Below, piece after piece: positions 52,222-60,360 of a stretch of 64,000 nt of DNA; position 1 is the stretch's first letter, and the number at the start of each line of letters is the position of its first letter. Origin of the DNA: Ureibacillus sinduriensis BLB-1 = JCM 15800 (GTDB lineage: Bacteria; Bacillota; Bacilli; Bacillales_A; Planococcaceae); contig NZ_JPVO01000047.1 of assembly GCF_000772955.1 (NCBI RefSeq), forward strand, positions 62,001 to 126,000. The letters are read 5' to 3'. Below the pieces are notes generated by a model that saw only the letters and a list, made by a program, of their open reading frames with translations, was not told where the DNA came from and searched no databases. The position numbers and the translations under genes were made by a program.

Positions 52222-53613
52222 TTATTGTTGAATTAATGCCTTTTGTGAAGCGTTTTTGACCCAGCCTGGATATTCGATCATCAATAAATCATAAAGTTCC
52301 GTGTCCGATAGCTCCAGCGGATCTTCCACACTAAAGAAGTTGGCATTATCGAGATAGCGGCCGCTTAAATGATCTAATTGTTCCAAGAAGGCAAAATCGG
52401 ATTGGAAAATGCTGTTGAAGAAGCCACTCTTCTTTTTGGCGCTCTTATTGGATTTGCCAATCGCCATGAATTGCCAGAAAACCGGCTCGTAGGATGAATG
52501 CTGGATATGGGCCTTTGCATCATCTTTGTCGAAAGGGGCGCCATCTGTAACAAACATGACGTAAACCGGGTGATCCTGGGAATAGGGCTTGTCGCGTTTG
52601 CCACTATGGCCGAAATAATGTTTGCGGATAACTTTCATCGCCTTTCCGTAGTACGTATTGCTCTCCAACGGGTATCGATGGATCAAGCGGTCAACGGAAC
52701 CATTAAAGTTATCAATGGTGATTTCTCCAGCGTCATGGGCATTTTTACCGAATAAAAACACATCGATGGAACCATCATCGTCAAAGCGCGTGCCCAAAGC
52801 TAAAATGCGCTCAACGAATTCCTGGATTTTGCCGGAACGGTACATTTTCGACATGGATCCGGAAATATCCAAACAAAGGGCAACCTTGGCGGTGTGATTT
52901 TGCAGCCCTACTTTTTCCAATGAAATTTTGGCTTTCTTGGAAAGGTCGAGCAGCTTTGGTGCCGTTTGTTCCATCTTCTTCTCGAGCAGTACTTTTTTAT
53001 CCAGCACTGGAGCAGCAGGTGGAATCGGGGCCGACGTGGTCTGCGGCACAGTTGAGGTTTCTGGTGCCGTGGCATTATTTTGGGATTGCGTTTCCGCAGC
53101 GGTACCACCGAAGCTCGCCAATAAAGCATCCAGGCCTCCGTCGAATCCACTTCCGACTGATGAAACTTTCCAAAGAGACTTATAATTGTATATTTCCGTT
53201 ATGATCACGGCTTTTTCATTTTTGAAATCATTGCCGTTGAAGGAATAGTCCAATAATGTTTGATTGCTCGCTTTTACTTTAAGGAAACCGCTTTGGATCG
53301 TCCCCATTGTTCCATTGCCATCGATTGTTGCTGTAAAAACGAGGTACTGGATGGAAGAAGGGATGCTCGCTAAATCAATGGAAAATGTGCCGCTGCCATT
53401 TCCGAGGTTCTGAAGCTGGATTTCACTGGATGGGGAATTTAGTTGATTGTAAAAAATCATATATCGGTCGTCTGTCAGCTGTTTTTTGTCATCCAGTCCA
53501 AAACACGTTATATCAATCTCGAAATTTGATGAGACATTCACCTCTACTTCGAGCTGTGTTGCGGACGTATAGTCTGAGATATTTACTTTTTCGCCTCGAA
53601 TTAATGTTTTCAT
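52222..53613 (-). CDS. TerD-like plus vWA fusion protein
   Basis: A 463-residue protein starting at ATG 53613 after GGAGGGTCT. The N-terminal part (1-170) is a diverged TerD-type beta-sandwich (LIRGEKVNISDY, IDITCFGLDD, SFNGNDFKNEKAVIITEIYN, GSGFDGGLDALLASFGG); the Ca2+-site acidics are mostly lost. A Pro/Ala/Thr-rich linker (about 175-215) leads to a vWA domain with MIDAS CLDISGSM, GKAMKVIRKHYFG and FVTDGAPFDKDDAKAH. It is the first gene of a two-gene operon convergent to the main Ter cluster. Fusion directly supports a physical TerD-vWA partnership. Confidence 0.9.
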   Translation of the reverse strand: MKTLIRGEKVNISDYTSATQLEVEVNVSSNFEIDITCFGLDDKKQLTDDRYMIFYNQLNSPSSEIQLQNLGNGSGTFSIDLASIPSSIQYLVFTATIDGNGTMGTIQSGFLKVKASNQTLLDYSFNGNDFKNEKAVIITEIYNYKSLWKVSSVGSGFDGGLDALLASFGGTAAETQSQNNATAPETSTVPQTTSAPIPPAAPVLDKKVLLEKKMEQTAPKLLDLSKKAKISLEKVGLQNHTAKVALCLDISGSMSKMYRSGKIQEFVERILALGTRFDDDGSIDVFLFGKNAHDAGEITIDNFNGSVDRLIHRYPLESNTYYGKAMKVIRKHYFGHSGKRDKPYSQDHPVYVMFVTDGAPFDKDDAKAHIQHSSYEPVFWQFMAIGKSNKSAKKKSGFFNSIFQSDFAFLEQLDHLSGRYLDNANFFSVEDPLELSDTELYDLLMIEYPGWVKNASQKALIQQ

Positions 53614-53855
53614 AGACCCTCCGTATACTTGGAATAGAATTACATATCCATTATATCCCATAGGGAAGGGCCATAGGTTTTATATAGGCTATTTTGGGGA
53701 AAATAAGTTTAAAGTAGGAGTACCATGTGACTTTGGATTTCGGGTCATTTTTAAGTTGCTAGAATAAAAGTAGTGAAAGGAATATTTTGGATAGAAGAAA
53801 CATAGATTTACATAATGGATAACAATACAATAGATAGGTTCTAGGGGAGGACTCT

Positions 53856-55160
53856 ATGAAAAATTTTTTAGGAATGATGGTTGCAATATGTCTTTTTATT
53901 GGTCTCCAGTCACAAACTCTAGCAGTGGACTCTTCTGTAATTGGACTTTCAAACAAACTTGTCTCGGCCCCGACGGATATAAAACCGAACCACTATGCAT
54001 ATGAAGCGGCGGTATGGGCAATGGAGCAGGGAATCATCAACGGTAATGGCGATGGGAAATTCAATCCTGACGACAACGTCACGGAAGCGCAATTCGCTGC
54101 CATGTTACAACGCTTCTTTGATTTGGAGCCTGTCGACAATCGCTTTACGGAAACTGGGCACTGGGCAGATGAAGCGTACCATGCTTTGGCTGTATACGGT
54201 GCACCTCTTGGCGGGTACCTCGACCAATCTGTCCGTAATCAACCAGTCAAACGGGGGTTGGCGGCAGAGGCCTTGGTGTATTTAAGTCATGATGATTTGG
54301 ATTTAACACAATCGATAGAATTTTTACTGAAAAATAAAATATCAACCGGTCAAAATCTGGAGCAAACGAATTTGCCGGGGTATTTTGGTTCAGACAATGA
54401 ACTAACCCGTGCACAAGCTGTTACCTTTTTATACAAAATGAAGGAGCAGCAATTGGATGAAATCAATGAAGCGGCCTCGGGTGCTTCTCTTGAGGACAAA
54501 GGACGTTCATTCGAGGAAGTAGTCGAAATAGATGATGCAAAGGTCGATGAACAATTAAATGCCCTGACTGAAGAGGAAGCCAAAGAAATTGTCGGTGAAT
54601 TAATGTCAGGAATTGTTGACACATTTTATAGATTAGGCGAAGAACATAATTGGTCTTTTGAGAACCATCCCGATTTTGCGATACTGAGACCGCAATTATT
54701 AAATTATGCCTCGAAAGACTTTACGGATGGATTTTTGAAACTGGTCAAAGATGAATTTTTCTGCTCCTGTGATATGCCACCTTACCCGAGTGAAAATCTG
54801 AATATTCAATTCACTTTGCATGAAGTTGCGAACGATCGTTTTGTAGCTTCCAGTGTGGAACTGGATAATATGATTTCAAGTGGAAGCACGGTCTACTATA
54901 CGGTTGTGAAGGAAGACGGCAAGTGGGTGATGGATCAATATAGATGGGTTTCGATAGAAGAAGAACCGGTTGAGCTGGCATGGGAAGAAATAAAAGATTA
55001 TATGGATCAGCAAGGCTCACACGTCGAGCTTTTGAAGACGACGATGTACAATGGCCAAAAAATCTATATTTACAAGTTTGCCGACCAGCAATTGATAATG
55101 GGGGTATTCGCCGACAACTCAGGCCATATGTGGGATGTCCCGGTTGATTTATATTCATGA
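53856..55160 (+). CDS. Secreted S-layer-homology domain protein
   Basis: A 434-residue exported protein. Signal peptide of about 23 residues, then SLH-like repeats at about 40-210: DIKPNHYAYEAAVWAMEQGIINGNGDGKFNPDDNVTEAQFAAML read in pieces, and a second diverged one ending ELTRAQAVTFLYKM. SLH domains bind pyruvylated secondary wall polymer. The C-terminal half (about 225-434) is acidic and helical, then a compact domain (NIQFTLHEVANDRFVASS, VYYTVVKEDGKWVMDQYRW) of unknown function, resembling NTF2-like or lipoprotein-associated folds. ATG follows AGGGGAGG. Monocistronic. Confidence 0.88.
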   Translation: MKNFLGMMVAICLFIGLQSQTLAVDSSVIGLSNKLVSAPTDIKPNHYAYEAAVWAMEQGIINGNGDGKFNPDDNVTEAQFAAMLQRFFDLEPVDNRFTETGHWADEAYHALAVYGAPLGGYLDQSVRNQPVKRGLAAEALVYLSHDDLDLTQSIEFLLKNKISTGQNLEQTNLPGYFGSDNELTRAQAVTFLYKMKEQQLDEINEAASGASLEDKGRSFEEVVEIDDAKVDEQLNALTEEEAKEIVGELMSGIVDTFYRLGEEHNWSFENHPDFAILRPQLLNYASKDFTDGFLKLVKDEFFCSCDMPPYPSENLNIQFTLHEVANDRFVASSVELDNMISSGSTVYYTVVKEDGKWVMDQYRWVSIEEEPVELAWEEIKDYMDQQGSHVELLKTTMYNGQKIYIYKFADQQLIMGVFADNSGHMWDVPVDLYS

Positions 55161-55549
55161 GGAAAAAGTGGTTAATAATTCCAGAGTGTAGACAAAGTCG
55201 ATAATCCACTTTGTCTACACTCATTATTAGAGAAATACAAAAAAAATAAATATCCCCAGACTGACTTGAAAACGCTTTTCCAGACAAGGCGGGAAGTCGA
55301 GCGAAGACCCGAATAGAACATAACGTTCATGAGGGGACGAGTGAGACAATCAACGCTGTATGCGAGCGTTTGTCAACAGTCTGAATTTGAGATAACCCAT
55401 CTGAAGTCTGGATGGGTTGTTTTTTATGCTCAAGGGAATAAATAATGGTTTTTAATTTTGAGCGAAATGTTTGGAGAGTCTAAGCCATAAAAAAGTACCC
55501 TCATATACTAGAGTAAAAAGAATAATCCTAATAGGGGGTGAGTAGAGAA
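55161..55549. other. Intergenic region carrying a ~200-bp dispersed element
   Basis: The element at 55181-55383 fills most of it. After it comes AACCCATCTGAAG...GATGGGTTG with six T (55395-55424), a terminator. No gene. Confidence 0.6.
55181..55383 (+). repeat. Dispersed MITE-like element, copy 1
   Basis: Begins CCAGAGTGTAGACAAAG with a 12-bp hairpin GTGTAGACAAAG/CTTTGTCTACAC (55186-55220). From 55257 to 55383 it has imperfect terminal inverted repeats CAGACTGACTTGAAAACGCT and its complement-like end. The same sequence recurs inverted at 56882-57081. AATT flanks both sides. Confidence 0.85.
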
Positions 55550-55900
55550 ATGTCGTATTTTCCGCCTGAACCGAGAAGAAGAGGATTCTCGCAAGATGCT
55601 AGGAGGGGACCGGTGCCGCCTGCATATAGGCAAAGTTTTGTGCCGCCCAACGAAATGAGAAGACCGGAAAACCCATACCTTTATAACCAGCAACCACCGC
55701 AACAAGCACAAGGGTTCCCGCAACAAGGCTATCAACAACCGCCACAAGGCTACCCGCAACAGGTGCAAGGGTTCCCGCAACAACAAGGTCCCAGAAGAAG
55801 AATGCCGGACATGAATCGAATGATGGATCACGCAGGCAAAATATCCGAAGGGATCAATATCGTCAGACAAATCGGGGCGCTGTTTAATTTCTATAGATAG
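55550..55900 (+). CDS. Pro/Gln-rich protein, spore-coat-like (YppG/YqfQ type)
   Basis: A 116-residue soluble protein. ATG 55550 follows GGGGGTGAG at 8 bases; the frame is open slightly upstream. Residues about 45-85 are a low-complexity Gln/Pro/Gly/Tyr tract (QGFPQQGYQQPPQGYPQQ), and a conserved-looking end DHAGKISEGINIVRQIGALFNFYR forms a helix. This layout fits YppG/YqfQ-like proteins of endospore formers that are suspected coat components. The family link is from overall pattern. Confidence 0.65.
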   Translation: MSYFPPEPRRRGFSQDARRGPVPPAYRQSFVPPNEMRRPENPYLYNQQPPQQAQGFPQQGYQQPPQGYPQQVQGFPQQQGPRRRMPDMNRMMDHAGKISEGINIVRQIGALFNFYR

Positions 55901-56209
55901 GGCTTATCTTTTTCTACAATTCATTCGGCCACGTATTGATGGGCGTGGGAACCAGCTGATACAACGTCAAGATGGTGCTGCTGGAAGAACGCTATTTTTA
56001 ATGAATATGGCAAGCTGATTCCTTGTGTGGAGTCAGCTTTTTCTCATTATGAAATTAATTGTATGAGAAGAGATTCTTAGAACGTATGGTGAAATTAGGA
56101 CTTGGAAATAAGAAGTGTGGGTGATTACCGATCAAAACATTTACCTTCATAATTATGTTATGAAGGATAAATGAAATAGTATCCTAATAGAGATGAAGGG
56201 GTGAAAACC
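55901..56209. other. Intergenic region with terminator
   Basis: AGCTGATTCC/GGAGTCAGCT hairpin with five T at 56011-56043 ends the coat-like gene. CCTTCATAATTATGTTATGAAGG lies at 56143-56165 upstream of the receiver gene as a partial dyad. No gene. Confidence 0.55.
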
Positions 56210-56632
56210 ATGAGAATTCTGGTAGTGGATGATTCATTCTTTATGAGAAATTATCTGATGAAAATGTTGAGTGAGGCCAGGTATACTGATTTTCTGGAAG
56301 CGGAAAATGGACTGAAAGCGATTGAATTGTATGAGCAATACCGGCCAAACCTGATTATTATGGATCTCAATATGCCCGTGTTGGATGGTCTTGGTGCTTT
56401 GAAGGAAATTATGAACATCAATCCACTGGCCAGTGTTCTTATATGCACCTCCATGGGCGGGCAAAAATGGATTGTGGATGAGTTAATGGAGTTTGGTGCC
56501 CAGCAAGTGATTGAAAAACCATATTTCACGGATTTAGTTTCCGCTGTCAATCGATTAGCCGATGAGCAGGCAAAAGTGCTAAGTCCGGTAAGCCCACCAT
56601 TGAATTTTGAAGCTGGAAACTCGTTTTATTAG
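56210..56632 (+). CDS. Single-domain response regulator (CheY-like)
   Basis: A 140-residue receiver domain with no output domain. ATG 56210 follows AAGGGGTG at 8 bases; a GTG at 56201 is in frame but overlaps that site. Acidic pocket DD at 7-8 (VVDDSFFM), phospho-acceptor Asp in IIMDLNMPVLDG (about 52), conserved Thr in ICTSMGG (about 84) and Lys in VIEKPY (about 106). No kinase, Che or flagellar gene is adjacent. The nearest kinase in the window is the orphan at 38.7-40.0 kb, but pairing is not supported by distance. Confidence 0.9.
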   Translation: MRILVVDDSFFMRNYLMKMLSEARYTDFLEAENGLKAIELYEQYRPNLIIMDLNMPVLDGLGALKEIMNINPLASVLICTSMGGQKWIVDELMEFGAQQVIEKPYFTDLVSAVNRLADEQAKVLSPVSPPLNFEAGNSFY

Positions 56633-56689
56633 GGTTTTATTTTAGGGGGAATAGGGGAAACCTTTGTAAAAAAGGGAGGTTTTCCTGTA

Positions 56690-56836
56690 ATGAAAAAATT
56701 ATTGTTGATGATGTTCTTGACGTTTTCGATGTTCTCGTTGATTGCTTGCGGTGACGAAGCACCCGATGAAAATGAAGAAATTGAAGATGTGGAAGAGGAA
56801 GATGAAATCGGTGATGGCGAAATCGATGATGAATAG
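56690..56836 (+). CDS. Small acidic lipoprotein
   Basis: A 48-residue peptide with a type II signal, MKKLLLMMFLTF then lipobox LIAC (Cys20), followed by a tail of almost only Glu, Asp and Ile (DEAPDENEEIEDVEEEDE). AAAGGGAGG lies about 10 bases before the ATG. Such short acidic lipoproteins are frequent in Bacilli and have no known role. It ends at the duplicated hairpin that flanks the dispersed element. Confidence 0.7.
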   Translation: MKKLLLMMFLTFSMFSLIACGDEAPDENEEIEDVEEEDEIGDGEIDDE

Positions 56837-57200
56837 GCTGTAGATAGGAAGGACCTCTAATACTATTTGTGTTAGAGGTTTCAGACTGTTGAAAAACGCT
56901 TTCATCCTGCGTTGGTTGTCTCGTTCGTCCCCTCATGAACGTTTTGTTCTATTCGGGTCTTCACTCGACTGCCCGCCTTGTCTGCCAAGCGTTTTCAAGA
57001 CAGTCTGGGTAATTTGTCATTGAAGGAAATAGACTAAAAACGTGTAGACAAAGTCGTAAATCGGCTTTGTCTACACTCTGGAACCTCTAATACTATTTGT
57101 GTTAGAGGTTTTATTATTGATTCGCCCTTAAAAAAGGGGTTTATCGAATACATAGGGAATCCTTGGAGTGGATAACTTGGCAAAAGAATAGGAGTAAACC
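56837..57200. other. Intergenic region with inverted copy of the dispersed element
   Basis: A CCTCTAA/TTAGAGG hairpin is present twice as a 29-bp direct repeat (56853-56881 and 57083-57111) on each side of element copy 2 (56882-57081). No gene until 57201. Confidence 0.75.
56882..57081 (-). repeat. Dispersed MITE-like element, copy 2 (inverted)
   Basis: Reverse complement of the element at 55181-55383, roughly 80-85% alike over most of its length by eye. CAGACTG/CAGTCTG ends at 56882 and 57007, and the GTGTAGACAAAG/CTTTGTCTACAC hairpin at 57042-57076 with one change. It is bracketed by a 29-bp perfect direct repeat that itself forms a terminator-like hairpin. Confidence 0.87.
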
Positions 57201-58061
57201 ATGAATAGTCAATTTGTAAAGAAGGTAAAGAGGGCTTTTGGCGATGCAGGGGAACAGTGGCTGAAGCAATTGCCCGAGAAGGTTGAACAATTATGCACTG
57301 AGTGGGGATTGACAATTGAGGGGGAGTCTTCCAATCTGTCATACAACTATGTGGCATATGTGAAGGATGCAATGGATCGGTCGCTCGTGTTGAAGGTGGG
57401 CATACCGGGGTATGATTTCTCGAATGAAATAAAGGCGGCGAAGGCATTCCAAGGAGAGGGCTTTGTAAAGTTGTATAAAGAGGAGACAGAGCTTGGGGCG
57501 ATGTTGCTCGAGCGACTGGAGCCGGGCAGGATGTTAAAAGAGGTGGAGAAGGAAAATCAAGCTTACATCTATTTGGAGGTGTGGAATAAGTTAAACAGAC
57601 AGCCGTCGCAAGGTTTGCCTCCCATACATAATTGGTTTCAGGTGCTAGGAAATCCGCTTCCGAATGATTTGATCACGGATGATAGGGTTGAAATCGCACT
57701 TCGGTATAAAGAGGAAATCGAAAAGTCTTCGGAAGGGAATGTGCATCTACACGGGGATTTGCATCATGATAATATCCTGTATGACCGAAAACGGGGTTGG
57801 CTTGCCATTGATCCGAAGGGGGTTCAGGGGGATTGTTATTTTGATTATATTTCGTTCTTATTCAATGAATTGCATGGAAATATGGTCTTGTTGGAAACCC
57901 GAGTGAAGCAGATTGTACAAGCGCAAGCATTGGATGAATTGCGCCTAAGAAAAGTGGCGGTGGCACTGCTGACGGTCCAGGTTCTGTGGGCAGTGGAGGA
58001 TGGTGCGGAGGATGCAAAGGAAATGAATGAAATTTTGAAGTATTTGACCGGCACGGTATAG
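57201..58061 (+). CDS. Aminoglycoside/hydroxyurea phosphotransferase-like kinase (APH(6) type)
   Basis: A 286-residue kinase-fold protein. LVLKVG holds the ATP-binding Lys65; the Brenner motif HLHGDLHHDNIL has catalytic Asp186 and Asn191; the metal site AIDPKG has Asp204. The general layout (GESSNLSYNYVAYV, MLLERLEPGRML) is that of the streptomycin 6-kinase / hydroxyurea phosphotransferase family. Genes of this kind are common in Bacilli without proven resistance. ATG follows AATAGGAGTAAACC. Monocistronic, ending at 58067-58105. Confidence 0.85.
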   Translation: MNSQFVKKVKRAFGDAGEQWLKQLPEKVEQLCTEWGLTIEGESSNLSYNYVAYVKDAMDRSLVLKVGIPGYDFSNEIKAAKAFQGEGFVKLYKEETELGAMLLERLEPGRMLKEVEKENQAYIYLEVWNKLNRQPSQGLPPIHNWFQVLGNPLPNDLITDDRVEIALRYKEEIEKSSEGNVHLHGDLHHDNILYDRKRGWLAIDPKGVQGDCYFDYISFLFNELHGNMVLLETRVKQIVQAQALDELRLRKVAVALLTVQVLWAVEDGAEDAKEMNEILKYLTGTV

Positions 58062-58066
58062 GAGAC

Positions 58067-58108
58067 TAGGCCCGCAAGTTTTCATGGATTCTTCGCGGAC
58101 CTAATTTT
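58067..58108. terminator. Bidirectional terminator between APH-like and DUF4188 genes
   Basis: TAGGCCCGC pairs with GCGGACCTA (one mismatch), extended by AAG/CTT, followed by ATTTTTATT. Confidence 0.75.
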
Positions 58109-58590
58109 TATTGTTTCAGACGTTGACGGGCGGAATTCAAGCCAGGAGCAACCGGTGTATGATCTAAAGCCTTTCCCAATCCATACTGAGGCATATTGAC
58201 ATAAATGGATTCATACTGTCCTTTGCTTATTTGGTACGTTTCGTGATAAAACCCAACTGCATCCGTGTTGCTTGCGATTTGGTTGAATTTTTTCCATGCG
58301 GCAAGATGTCTTTCGTTTTTCGCATAGGAAAGCAGGTCATCCGTTGACCGCCAATATTGAATCATCGTAGTCGTTCGGAGGCCAAAATAACTTTCCAGCG
58401 ACAGGAAACCCAGTTCCTCTTTGTTTGTATAAAGCTCTTTAATCATGCCCGGCATCGCATTAAAAACAGGCAACCACTTGTGCACGGCCAGTCGCTTATT
58501 GATCCTCATCCCGATGATGAAAACGACAATGTCTTCGGAATTATCAATTGTATAACGCCCACTAAAAACTTGGTTGGTCATAATTTTCAC
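58108..58590 (-). CDS. DUF4188 / monooxygenase-like protein
   Basis: A 160-residue soluble protein. VVFIIGMRINKR, LGFLSLESYFGLRTTTMIQYWRS and HLAAWKKFNQ are the marks of the DUF4188 dimeric ferredoxin-like (ABM-like) family, often annotated as monooxygenases; activity is unproven. Its ATG overlaps the stop of the PadR gene upstream by 4 bases (ATGA), so the two are coupled. The PadR-DUF4188 pair recurs in Bacilli and suggests a response to an aromatic or lipophilic compound. Confidence 0.85.
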   Translation of the reverse strand: MKIMTNQVFSGRYTIDNSEDIVVFIIGMRINKRLAVHKWLPVFNAMPGMIKELYTNKEELGFLSLESYFGLRTTTMIQYWRSTDDLLSYAKNERHLAAWKKFNQIASNTDAVGFYHETYQISKGQYESIYVNMPQYGLGKALDHTPVAPGLNSARQRLKQ

Positions 58591-59135
58591 CCCATCGTTA
58601 GTTTTTCAAGAGTAAACGCACACCAGTCAATTGCAGCTTGGGTAGTTCTTTTTCCATAATCCAAGGTGATCAGCCAATAGATTGAATCTTCATCTTGATT
58701 GGCGTGAGCCATAATCCCCTGTTCGATCGTTACGTAAGTTTGGTAACGCTGCTCAAGCTCTTGCCGATAATTTTGCAGGAGTAAAACTTTGTTTTCTTGT
58801 GATTGATAGCGGCCAAAAAACAACTTCAGCAAAATCTCGTTTCGTTCGTGCGGCAACTGTGCCACGGGCGCCTCCAACCACTCCCGCAGGGTTTGGCTTC
58901 CTTTTTCGGTAAGACGGTACTCATTCTTTTCAGGCTTCCCGGGGCTGGAAGAAGCACGAACCTCCGCTAATTCCTCTTGGACAATTAATTTAAGAGTGGG
59001 ATAGATTTGTCCATAGCTGATTTTCCAAAAATGATTCAAACTCCGGTCAATAAACTGTTTAATGGCATAGCCGGAATTACAATCAGTCGTTAATATACCT
59101 AAAATCGCATAGGTAGTATCGTTATAACGTTTCAT
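58587..59135 (-). CDS. PadR-family transcriptional regulator
   Basis: A 182-residue regulator. ATG 59135 is preferred over the frame opening at 59204, because the winged helix begins right after it (MKRYNDTTYAILGIL) and the upstream part lies in the control region. YAIKQFIDRSL, SYGQIYPTLKLIVQEELAEV and KNEYRLTEKG are PadR domain pieces; the C-terminal PadR_C helices (about 90-180) mediate dimerisation. First gene of a coupled operon with DUF4188. GATACAT direct repeats lie about 20-40 bases upstream of its start and may be its operator. Confidence 0.88.
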   Translation of the reverse strand: MKRYNDTTYAILGILTTDCNSGYAIKQFIDRSLNHFWKISYGQIYPTLKLIVQEELAEVRASSSPGKPEKNEYRLTEKGSQTLREWLEAPVAQLPHERNEILLKLFFGRYQSQENKVLLLQNYRQELEQRYQTYVTIEQGIMAHANQDEDSIYWLITLDYGKRTTQAAIDWCAFTLEKLTMG

Positions 59136-59155
59136 TACTTCACGCCTATCTAAAA

Positions 59156-59177
59156 GATACATATCATTTAGATACAT
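59156..59177 (-). promoter_or_regulatory. Direct repeat upstream of PadR-DUF4188
   Basis: GATACAT at 59156-59162 and again at 59171-59177, 15 bp apart start to start. On the minus strand ATGTATC lies twice just before the gene, suitable as an operator or part of the promoter. Confidence 0.5.
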
Positions 59178-59224
59178 AGTAACGTACACAAAGAGAAGTT
59201 GCAAGACTTTTTAGAATATTTTGC

Positions 59225-59289
59225 GTGCCAGGCACTCAAACAAATATGAATATTCAGAATTGTGTTGGAGTTGTTTGAGTGCCTGGCAC
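59225..59289. repeat. Two GTGCCAGGCAC palindromes in inverted arrangement
   Basis: GTGCCAGGCAC at 59225-59235 and GTGCCTGGCAC at 59279-59289, 54 bp apart, with CAAACAA and TTGTTTG flanks facing each other. Same family as at 33.8 kb. Confidence 0.9.
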
Positions 59290-59384
59290 ACACACAATTT
59301 GCAAGCTAATTCCATGCCCGCATTATCGCGAAATAGTATAATAGGGGCGAAAGTATAATCTGAAGTTGGAAGGGAGCCGATATA

Positions 59385-60110
59385 ATGGCACAATCATTAC
59401 AAGGGAAAGTAGCAATCATCACAGGTGGAGCAAGAGGGATTGGTAAAGCGACAGCAATCGCTTTAGCAAAAGAAGGCGTTAACCTTGGTTTAATTGCACG
59501 ATCTGAAGCGGGTTTAAAAGAATTGGCTACAGAAATTGAAGCTTTAGGTGTAAAAGTTACGTATGCAATGGCGGATGTTGCATCTCAAGAGCAAGTGGAA
59601 GTAGCGGTTACATTGTTGACTAAAGAATTAGGGAAAGCCGACATTTTAATTAATAATGCAGGTATTGCGACATTCGGTTCTGTGTTAGATATGGAACCGG
59701 AAGATTGGAAAGCGATAATTGATGTAAACTTAATGGGCACATACTATGTGACACGTGCCGTTTTACCACACATGCTGGAAAAAGAAACTGGTGATATCAT
59801 CAACATTTCATCAACGAGTGGCTTAAGCGGGGCTGCAACTTCAAGTGCTTATAGTGCATCGAAATTTGGCGTCATCGGCTTTACTGAATCATTGGCCCAA
59901 GAAGTTCGACGCAACAATATCCGTGTAACGGCACTCACTCCAAGTACGGTAGCGACTGATTTAGCCGTGGAAACGAACTTAATCAAAGAAAACGATGAAT
60001 CCAAACTAATGCAGCCAGAAGACATTGCAGAAATCATCGTCAACCAACTAAAACTAAACCCGCGTATCTACGTAAAAACAGCAAGCGTCATCGCGACAAA
60101 TCCGTTTTAA
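59385..60110 (+). CDS. Short-chain dehydrogenase/reductase (FabG-like)
   Basis: A 241-residue NAD(P)-dependent reductase. Glycine-rich motif TGGARGIG at 13-20, NNAG at 90-93, catalytic Ser143, Tyr156 and Lys160 (YSASK). It is annotated in relatives as 3-ketoacyl-ACP reductase; it is not next to fatty-acid genes, so the substrate is open. The codon use looks regular and highly expressed. ATG follows GGAAGGGAGCCGATATA. Terminator at 60188-60227. Confidence 0.92.
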   Translation: MAQSLQGKVAIITGGARGIGKATAIALAKEGVNLGLIARSEAGLKELATEIEALGVKVTYAMADVASQEQVEVAVTLLTKELGKADILINNAGIATFGSVLDMEPEDWKAIIDVNLMGTYYVTRAVLPHMLEKETGDIINISSTSGLSGAATSSAYSASKFGVIGFTESLAQEVRRNNIRVTALTPSTVATDLAVETNLIKENDESKLMQPEDIAEIIVNQLKLNPRIYVKTASVIATNPF

Positions 60111-60122
60111 GGTATGTTTCGG

Positions 60123-60133
60123 GTGCCAGGCAC
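60123..60133. repeat. GTGCCAGGCAC palindrome
   Basis: Single copy followed by ACACACAATTCAGGAACAAT, the same flank as in the other copies; it sits 12 bases after the SDR stop codon. Confidence 0.88.
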
Positions 60134-60187
60134 ACACACAATTCAGGAACAATTCTGAATTCTGCATGTGTCCTATAGATATTTTGC

Positions 60188-60229
60188 AAAGCCAACACTC
60201 CATTCGATATGGGGAGTTGGCTTTTTGAC
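60188..60229 (+). terminator. Terminator of the SDR gene
   Basis: AAGCCAACACTCC pairs with GGGGAGTTGGCTT (one bulge), followed by TTT. Confidence 0.85.
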
Positions 60230-60294
60230 GATACGAATAAAAATGATTGGGCTCCATAATGAGCAAATCCATAGGTTATTTCACCAAATAAATA

Positions 60295-60341
60295 ACTCAA
60301 GCTTAGGCTTCATGTTTCACTAGTTGCCTAAGCTTGAGTTT
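60295..60341 (-). terminator. Terminator of the M50-like gene
   Basis: Perfect 15-bp stem AACTCAAGCTTAGGC / GCCTAAGCTTGAGTT, 17-base loop; on the minus strand ATTTATTTGG follows. Confidence 0.85.
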
Positions 60342-60360
60342 CAAGTATTCATATGAACAT

